DNA of 24,724 nucleotides. Origin: a virus. The position numbers were made by a program, and so were the translations under genes. The notes under the pieces are model-generated. The model searched no databases, was not told the DNA's origin, and saw only the letters and a program-made list of their open reading frames with translations. The DNA is taken from the IMG/VR virus record IMGVR_UViG_3300022752_000375, positions 1-24,724 of that record. One strand, given 5' to 3'. Below are positions 17,485-22,584 of the stretch, piece by piece (the first letter of the stretch is position 1; the number at the start of each line of letters is the position of its first letter).

Positions 17485-17670
17485 ATAGACGGTTACGAGA
17501 AAGAGGTGCGGAGTATTAAGAAAAACGCATTGACCATGGCTTGGTATATGAGAGGTGGTGCAAGTTATGTTGACATATTAAATATGTCTGTGGCAGAAAG
17601 AAAATCGATTAATGAAATTATCGATAGTAATCTTGAAGTTACTAAGAAATCACAATTACCTTTCTTCTAA
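17440..17670 (+). CDS. gp51: gp51-like hub assembly protein, expressed as a -1 frameshift extension
   Basis: In the -1 frame relative to gp26 there are 76 codons from 17440 to a TAA at 17668-17670. The product contains LSPQEIQKLIDGYEKEVRSI, ALTMAWYMRGGASYVDILNM and ends in EVTKKSQLPFF, which I recognise as the gp51-like protein that follows gp26 in aquatic T4-like phages. The frame is open only from 17407 and has no ATG, GTG or TTG before conserved LSPQEI. The first ATG (17536) would remove half the conserved sequence. Expression through the gp26 frameshift site therefore fits best. The arrangement parallels the G/GT tail chaperones of lambda, which act on the tape-measure protein. T4 gp51 itself is much longer (249 aa), so the naming is by synteny and motif. 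Confidence 0.75.
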   Translation, partial: RLRLLRLSPQEIQKLIDGYEKEVRSIKKNALTMAWYMRGGASYVDILNMSVAERKSINEIIDSNLEVTKKSQLPFF

Positions 17671-17720
17671 AGACGAACTTCGTTCGTCTAAGCCCTCACT
17701 TCGTTCGGTCTTGTTTTTTT
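17670..17720 (+). terminator. Rho-independent terminator after gp51
   Basis: AAGACGAAC (17670-17678) can pair with GTTCgGTCTT (17703-17712, one bulged G), followed by G and seven T (17714-17720). A competing local hairpin AGACGAAC-ttc-GTTCGTCT (17671-17689) is perfect. The sequence acttcgttcg occurs twice here. It should end the gp26-gp51 mRNA. Confidence 0.65.
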
Positions 17721-17739
17721 ATTATTTACTTTTTAATAT
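17711..17739 (+). promoter_or_regulatory. Possible sigma70 promoter before the gene-free region
   Basis: TTGTTT (17711-17716), a 17-base spacer and TAATAT (17734-17739) match the sigma70 layout and would start transcription near 17746. The surroundings are very AT-rich and overlap the gp51 terminator, so chance is possible. Confidence 0.35.
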
Positions 17740-17740
17740 T

Positions 17741-18090
17741 GCCGCTAGGATGTCCATGGTAGTGCTATTCAGCACTACCAAAATTGATTTGCCATGCCCA
17801 TCAATCCATGTTGTCTTTGCCAATTCATATAGCCTTACTGCTTATGTATCCTACCGGTTGCCCTATAAAGTTTATGGCCTGTAGTGAAGCTAATGTCCTT
17901 AGACATTTCTTCGGCAACGCACATCCTATAACATCAAGACAAAATAGCTATAGGCTTGTTGAGTGTTCGCTTTGTCGATTGCACTCTCGGTATTTTGAGG
18001 ATAATCCCCCTACTCCAGTTCCGTCGGCACAGCACTACCTGTACTTCCTCAAGGAGGGTCGAAGAACTCCGACCAAACAAATTTTTATAC
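17741..18090 (+). ncRNA. Candidate structured non-coding RNA in a gene-free, GC-richer stretch
   Basis: About 350 bases between the convergent gp51 and nuclease genes hold no convincing gene. Lines 17761-18060 contain 132 G+C in 300 (44%), against about 30% in neighbouring coding sequence. Several hairpins are exact: GGTAGTGCT/AGCACTACC (17758-17766, 17771-17779); ATTGAT/ATCAAT (17783-17788, 17800-17805); GAAG..AATGTC-CTTA-GACATT.CTTC (17886-17912); CCTATA/TATAGG (17925-17930, 17949-17954); GAGTG/CACTC (17961-17965, 17982-17986); GGTCG/CGACC near 18058-18075, followed by TTTTT. The 10-mer CAGCACTACC recurs at 18030-18039, so the first arm has two possible partners. Short open frames exist in both strands but none has a ribosome site or recognisable protein. 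I do not recognise the RNA family, and the plus orientation rests on the promoter at 17711 and the terminal hairpin. Confidence 0.45.
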
Positions 18091-18654
18091 GTTAATTGTT
18101 AAAATGTTTTCTTTTTTTACTGACATAGTGTCTGTTGGTGCTGAATATGCTTTAAGAAGGTCTTTGTTGTTTTTAAAAAAGTCATTAAACTCAATAATTA
18201 GCCAATCGCCGAATTTACTTGAATAATACATAAAATTATCAGTGACCCATGTTGGACCACATTTAACAGCTACAAACTTACCCTTACGATTAAATTTCAT
18301 AAACAGTATACTTATATCGTTTGGTTCAGCTACAGCCATCATTTGTTCAATCCAATTATCTAATACTTTACAGTCTCCTGCTATTACTTGATGAAAAGGA
18401 AAGTCATTATAACTTTTGCATTCTGCGTTGAATCTAGGAAAACTTTGTCCAGGTACAATATCTCCTTTGAATGATCGAACCTGTCCCTCGTGTAAAAATT
18501 CTTTACGAGTTTGGTTCTTGCCGCCCACATACGCACCACTACCTGGGGCACGAATAAAACTTTCTTGGTATATCTCCGATAAGAAGTTTGCTACTTCACG
18601 CTCAAAACTTGAGCCTTTTTTCTTTTGTGGACTTGGCATATCTTTATATATCAT
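18085..18654 (-). CDS. PD-(D/E)XK nuclease, possible Holliday-junction resolvase-like
   Basis: The protein has 189 aa. GSSFEREVANFLSEIY near the N-terminus, KGDIVPG (D65) and AECKSY (E78, K80) fit the E...GD...ExK layout of the PD-(D/E)XK nuclease superfamily, and the early Glu helix plus R-APGSGA resembles Hjc/RecU-type and phage resolvase-like enzymes. It begins 18 bases after the gp46 stop on the same strand, so it probably belongs to the gp47-gp46 operon and acts in recombination or branch resolution. No clear Shine-Dalgarno is present before either ATG 18654 or the in-frame ATG 18639. The superfamily is fairly sure; the substrate is inference. Confidence 0.7.
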   Translation of the reverse strand: MIYKDMPSPQKKKGSSFEREVANFLSEIYQESFIRAPGSGAYVGGKNQTRKEFLHEGQVRSFKGDIVPGQSFPRFNAECKSYNDFPFHQVIAGDCKVLDNWIEQMMAVAEPNDISILFMKFNRKGKFVAVKCGPTWVTDNFMYYSSKFGDWLIIEFNDFFKNNKDLLKAYSAPTDTMSVKKENILTINV

Positions 18655-18672
18655 AATTTTGTAACAAAAAAA

Positions 18673-20427
18673 TTATTCCACATCTACGCTTGTGCTATAG
18701 GAAGTAAATCCTTTTTCTTTTATTACTTTTAATACATTTGGAACACGCCCAGCTAATTCTTCACGATGGCTAACTAACCAAATGCTTTTATGACGGCGTC
18801 TACTCATGTCTTTTAATATTGCTATACTATTTTCTACACCCATCGTATCTAATCCACTGTCAATTAATTCATCTATAAACAATGTATTGATAGGAGCGTA
18901 AAGATTTTCCCATACATCTCTAAAAGCAAAACTTAAACCCAAAATTAATCTATTACGCTCACCTCTACTTAAATTATCAAAATCAAGTTCACGACCTAAC
19001 TCGGTAATTTCAACTTGTAAATCATTTTTAAATACAACTTGATGTGGTAATCCAATCTTATCTAAGTAATGTGTTAACCTTGAATTTAAATAACTTAAGT
19101 TTTGATCTATAATCTTTTTACGAACAAAGCTATCTTTACTTGTTAACATATCAAGCAAAAACTTTTGATGTTCCATTATTCTTGTTAATTGATTAATTTT
19201 TTCAAAATCAATTTCTTGTAGTGCTTTATTCTCCATTTCAGTAATTTGTTCTGAATATGGATCAGTCTCATTTGTTTTAATTTCAATTAGTTTTATAACA
19301 TTTTCAATTTGACTGCTGTGCTTTACTGCCTCAGCCTCAGTTTTGTAATGTGTAATTGGTTTTTTAATAACCGTAACAGGGCTAGCAACCATTTGATTTA
19401 ATTGAAACTTATAGTCATCTAGTAAATTTTTACTTTCAGTCAATAAATTAAATTTATTTTCTAAAACTTTTCTATGTTGTTCATCATGAAATTCTTGGCC
19501 ACAAGCATAACATTTATGGTCTTTTAATGAATCTACCTCAGCAACTAGTTTGTTATAGTTTTTATCCTCTTTAGTTATATCTTTTCTTAAAGAATCAATT
19601 TTACTATCATTTGCATTTTTTAAAAGTATTTGATTATTGTAGGTAATTAAATCTTTGTGTAATTGTAGTTCTTTATCAATATCAATTTGTGATAAATTAT
19701 CGTATTCAATTGCTAAGTTTTCAAGTTCTTCATTGTGTTTTGTAGTCCAAAGCTTTTGTCTACGTATTAAACTTTCAATTTGTTCTTTTACACGCTTATT
19801 TGCTTCTTCAATAGCTTTAACACGAAATTCTTCTTGTTGAATATTGTCTTTACTTTGACGAATCAAATCCTTAACAACTTCTGCCTTTTCAGACAATAAT
19901 GTAATACCAAGTAATTGTTCAATAATTGATCTTTGATCGTTTGCTTTAAGTGCTAAGAAAGGTTCACTGTAAGTATTAAGGGCGACAATGTGCCGAAACA
20001 TATCAACAGACATATTAATAGTGCGTTCAATGAAACCTTGTGTTTCTTTGTTTTCACCTTGTGCATCATCCTGACCTTTCTGTAACTTATCGTCAACATA
20101 AAATTTCAAAATATTAGGTTTGCGTCCACGCTCAATTTTATAGTTAGTACCATTTACATTAAAATCTAATGTAACTAACATACTTTTTGCATTAGTACGA
20201 TTTACTAAATTGTCTTTACGTATATTATTTATAGGTACACCAAAAAGTGCATAACACAATCCTTGGATAAGAGTTGTTTTACCAGTACCATTTCTAGCAC
20301 CATCACCACCTAAATCAAGGTTTTCGCCTAAAATTAGTGTGAGTTCTTTTCTATCAAAATTTACTGCTTGTGTAACCTGCCCAATACTTAGAAAGTTACG
20401 CAGGGTAATATTTTTAAGTGTTATCAT
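18673..20427 (-). CDS. gp46: Recombination endonuclease ATPase subunit (Rad50/SbcC-like)
   Basis: The 584-aa protein pairs with gp47 to process DNA ends for recombination-dependent replication. The N-terminal Walker A region is GENLDLGGDGARNGTGKTT with K50; a coiled coil spans about 170-450 with a central zinc hook CYACGQE near residue 307; the ABC signature LSRGERNRL lies near 485 and Walker B TLFIDELIDSGLD near 513-525. Length is close to T4 gp46 (560 aa). Its ATG overlaps the gp47 stop in an ATGA, indicating translational coupling. The nuclease gene follows after 18 bases. Identification is secure. Confidence 0.96.
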   Translation of the reverse strand: MITLKNITLRNFLSIGQVTQAVNFDRKELTLILGENLDLGGDGARNGTGKTTLIQGLCYALFGVPINNIRKDNLVNRTNAKSMLVTLDFNVNGTNYKIERGRKPNILKFYVDDKLQKGQDDAQGENKETQGFIERTINMSVDMFRHIVALNTYSEPFLALKANDQRSIIEQLLGITLLSEKAEVVKDLIRQSKDNIQQEEFRVKAIEEANKRVKEQIESLIRRQKLWTTKHNEELENLAIEYDNLSQIDIDKELQLHKDLITYNNQILLKNANDSKIDSLRKDITKEDKNYNKLVAEVDSLKDHKCYACGQEFHDEQHRKVLENKFNLLTESKNLLDDYKFQLNQMVASPVTVIKKPITHYKTEAEAVKHSSQIENVIKLIEIKTNETDPYSEQITEMENKALQEIDFEKINQLTRIMEHQKFLLDMLTSKDSFVRKKIIDQNLSYLNSRLTHYLDKIGLPHQVVFKNDLQVEITELGRELDFDNLSRGERNRLILGLSFAFRDVWENLYAPINTLFIDELIDSGLDTMGVENSIAILKDMSRRRHKSIWLVSHREELAGRVPNVLKVIKEKGFTSYSTSVDVE

Positions 20428-21437
20428 AGTGTGTTATAAATGTCTAAAAGCAATTTTTTGTCAAAGCCTTGGCTTTCAATTGCATTAATCTGATCAACAA
20501 TAATTTGGTCTACACTTTCAAACTTTAAACCTTCAAAATTACCTTGGTCTATATTTTCTAGTTTCATTGGAATTAATGTCATTTCACGTAGTTTGTATTC
20601 TGGTATAAATGTTTCACGCAAGAAATTGGCTTCTTCATAACTTATATCAATATCAAGGTGTACTCTAACATGGCTATCAATCAATAGCAATCCTTGTGGG
20701 TTTTCTAAAATATCACTAAGTTTGTGTACACGATATACAGGCTGACGTGGCCAACTATGAAAAGTTGGTTCTGCATTCCATTCTAATATCATCATACCAC
20801 GTGCATCATCTCCTGCATCAGCATAATTATGAGGGAATGCATTTCCCATATACCAAATATTTTTACGTGCTTGACGCTTGTGAAAATGTCCACTGAATAC
20901 TTTTTCGAAATTACCAAAATGTTCTTCGTTTATTTCACCATGATCAGGCATTTCTACCATTGCGTTCATATAAAAACGTGGTAATTCTAAATGTCCAAAT
21001 AGATATTTGCTTGACATTTTTTTGATTTTCTTATAATCATCTTGTACTAACCAAGGCAGTATGATTACATCATCTTTTTTAAAGAAGTCATTGATGATGT
21101 GAACGTTTGGTAAATGTTTAGCCCATTCTACGCTATGAATGTCACGACGGTCACGATAGTATAGGTCATGATTACCTGGTATAAAATATACCATGTCAAA
21201 ATTTTGACTTAATTTTTCTAGTCCACGTAAACCAAATTGCAATGTTTGTATATTGATACTAGCACGATGATGGTTATAATCACCTAAGAAAAAACAAGTT
21301 TCACAATTCTCTTTTTTTGCTTTTTCTATGAACCAATTTACAAAATTGTCACAGTCTATGTTATGTTGTAAACTATTTGATTTAAGACCATAATGTATAT
21401 CTGTAAAAAATGCTGCCTTTTTAAATAAGTTTGCCAT
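20424..21437 (-). CDS. gp47: Recombination endonuclease nuclease subunit (Mre11/SbcD-like)
   Basis: The 337-aa protein is a metallophosphoesterase. Metal-binding motifs in order are FTDIHYG (D13, H15), LGDYNHH (D53), PGNHDLYYRD (N89, H90), FGHLE (H149) and FSGHFHKRQ (H184, H186). It forms the nuclease part of the gp46/gp47 complex. Length equals that of T4 gp47 (339 aa) within two residues. A sigma70-like promoter TTGATT-17-TATAGT ends 5 bases before the ATG and no Shine-Dalgarno is visible, so a leaderless early mRNA is possible; read-through from gp55 is the alternative. Identification is secure. Confidence 0.96.
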   Translation of the reverse strand: MANLFKKAAFFTDIHYGLKSNSLQHNIDCDNFVNWFIEKAKKENCETCFFLGDYNHHRASINIQTLQFGLRGLEKLSQNFDMVYFIPGNHDLYYRDRRDIHSVEWAKHLPNVHIINDFFKKDDVIILPWLVQDDYKKIKKMSSKYLFGHLELPRFYMNAMVEMPDHGEINEEHFGNFEKVFSGHFHKRQARKNIWYMGNAFPHNYADAGDDARGMMILEWNAEPTFHSWPRQPVYRVHKLSDILENPQGLLLIDSHVRVHLDIDISYEEANFLRETFIPEYKLREMTLIPMKLENIDQGNFEGLKFESVDQIIVDQINAIESQGFDKKLLLDIYNTL

Positions 21438-21442
21438 GCAAT

Positions 21443-21471
21443 ACTATATGATATAATACCAAGTCAATCAA
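21443..21471 (-). promoter_or_regulatory. Sigma70-like promoter for gp47-gp46
   Basis: On the minus strand TTGATT (21471-21466), 17 bases, TATAGT (21448-21443), then ATTGC and the gp47 ATG. The expected start point coincides with the ATG. Confidence 0.5.
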
Positions 21472-21481
21472 GTTAAATGGA

Positions 21482-22378
21482 TTAACTTTCTTCAAGCCAA
21501 GCTTTCCCTGTGCCCTGATTCATTCTTGAATAACTTGGGTTAAGACCATTCATTTCTAAGATATCATCACGTATATTTTGATTACGTTTTTCTGTGTTTA
21601 GAACTCTACAAAAACTATTAGTAATAGCTGCTGTATAATATGCGAATGGGTTTTGTGATTTAGCTTCATTGAAGCGTAGTCCAACATAAGTTAATTGTAG
21701 TATTGCACTATTACGCATTTCATCGTTATATGTATAGCCACGCCAATTGAATTTCATAGCATATTTTTCACATAACTTGATATACATACTTGCCAATGTA
21801 TTTGTTATATTACCATGATCTTTACTAAAATGTCCACGTTTTAAACCGCCAACCCAATGGCTTTTACCTACGCAAATAAAAGTATTTGTGTTATCTATTT
21901 TAAAATGTTGGAAAGGTGGGAAATTAACTTTGGTATGAACCATATCATCTACTTCATTTTGTGTACTTGGGTCTTCCAAATCAATAAATCTTTCTTCTTC
22001 TAAATCATCAAAATCCATTATATCTATTGCTGTTTTTTTCTTTGTAATTTTTCTAGGTAATTTTGGACTAATTGGAATGTGATCCCACGTCATTACACGA
22101 AAAATTAAATCTGTAATTGGAATAGATTCTACTTCAATTTTATCTCCAGTTTCTAGTAATAATCGTGCAGCTCTATTTTCTTTTGCTTGAGTAATTATAT
22201 CTTTTTTTATTGCATATGTAAAAGATTTTTCTAATGGTTCTTGAGGCATGTCGATTATGATATCATATTTGTTATAATCTGGTTTTATAAAATAACAATA
22301 AGAATTTTTACTTTCATGTATTTCTTTAAGAATATCCTTATTATTAAGGTAGTTGATAGGTTTTTTGGTGATAGACAT
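21482..22378 (-). CDS. gp55: Late-transcription sigma factor with N-terminal extension
   Basis: From ATG 22378 the protein has 298 aa; AAAGGA lies just upstream, while the longer frame from TTG 22408 runs through a -10 box. Residues ~190-290 carry the gp55 core: NWRGYTYNDEM, LQLTYVGLRFNEAKSQNPFA, YYTAAITNSFCRVLN and EKRNQNIRDDIL, the sigma region 2-like part that recognises the late -10 element. T4 gp55 has 185 aa. The ~185-residue N-terminal part (NYLNNKDILKEIHESKNSYC, LIFRVMTWDHIPISP, FICVGKSHWVGGL) is unlike T4 gp55 but resembles conserved proteins of other aquatic phages. The last residues GKAWLEES might serve in sliding-clamp binding, a guess from the T4 system. No terminator separates it from gp47. 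Confidence 0.92.
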   Translation of the reverse strand: MSITKKPINYLNNKDILKEIHESKNSYCYFIKPDYNKYDIIIDMPQEPLEKSFTYAIKKDIITQAKENRAARLLLETGDKIEVESIPITDLIFRVMTWDHIPISPKLPRKITKKKTAIDIMDFDDLEEERFIDLEDPSTQNEVDDMVHTKVNFPPFQHFKIDNTNTFICVGKSHWVGGLKRGHFSKDHGNITNTLASMYIKLCEKYAMKFNWRGYTYNDEMRNSAILQLTYVGLRFNEAKSQNPFAYYTAAITNSFCRVLNTEKRNQNIRDDILEMNGLNPSYSRMNQGTGKAWLEES

Positions 22379-22399
22379 AGTATCCTTTATTTTTATACT

Positions 22400-22428
22400 A
22401 TTATACAAAATTTATTGCAGAAACGCAA
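22400..22428 (-). promoter_or_regulatory. Sigma70-like promoter for gp55
   Basis: Minus strand TTGCGT (22428-22423), 17 bases, then a perfect TATAAT (22405-22400). Transcription would start near 22393, giving a short leader with AAAGGA before ATG 22378. This is the best host-type promoter in the window. Confidence 0.65.
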
Positions 22429-22454
22429 GATTTAGGAAAAGTAATTTAGCTTTT

Positions 22455-22462
22455 TATTTATT
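22455..22462 (-). promoter_or_regulatory. Possible late promoter (AATAAATA) upstream of gp55
   Basis: The minus strand reads AATAAATA 77 bases before the gp55 ATG. gp55 could thus also be transcribed late by its own product. The context is a long A/T run, so chance is possible. Confidence 0.3.
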
Positions 22463-22500
22463 ATTTTTTTAATAAACTTAAAACATTGTATATTTTAATA

Positions 22501-22508
22501 ACTAAATA
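22501..22508 (+). promoter_or_regulatory. Possible variant late promoter (ACTAAATA) for the right-end gene
   Basis: ACTAAATA, the same octamer found before gp67, lies 62 bases before the ATG at 22571. It has one mismatch to NATAAATA. Confidence 0.3.
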
Positions 22509-22542
22509 CGTATATGCAATGATATGTTTGGAGATTTTTGTC

Positions 22543-22584
22543 ATGTATTATCCTATAGAAAGAATTAAAGATGAGTACAGATAA
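22543..22584 (+). CDS. Possible 13-codon leader peptide
   Basis: ATG 22543 is preceded by GGAG at good spacing and encodes MYYPIERIKDEYR, ending at TAA 22582-22584. It overlaps the start of the large downstream gene by 14 bases. The downstream ATG has only a weak Shine-Dalgarno, so translational coupling is plausible. Such a short frame may also be chance. Confidence 0.3.
   Translation: MYYPIERIKDEYR

Noticed and set aside
17741-18090. RNase P RNA, tmRNA, tRNA or group I intron in the minus or plus strand
   Set aside because: A minus-strand piece GAGGAAGTACAGG recalls the GAGGAAAGTCCGG block of RNase P RNA, but the other conserved blocks are absent. No tag reading frame, tRNA T-arm or intron core was found.
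17612-18095. Two overlapping plus-strand frames (90 and 103 codons) in the gene-free stretch
   Set aside because: One starts inside gp51, the other at TTG 17784. Neither has a Shine-Dalgarno or recognisable sequence, and the DNA is dominated by stems. A coding role is not excluded but is less likely than RNA.
22379-22408. Upstream TTG start for gp55
   Set aside because: It would place the start inside a perfect TATAAT promoter box. ATG 22378 has AAAGGA directly upstream.
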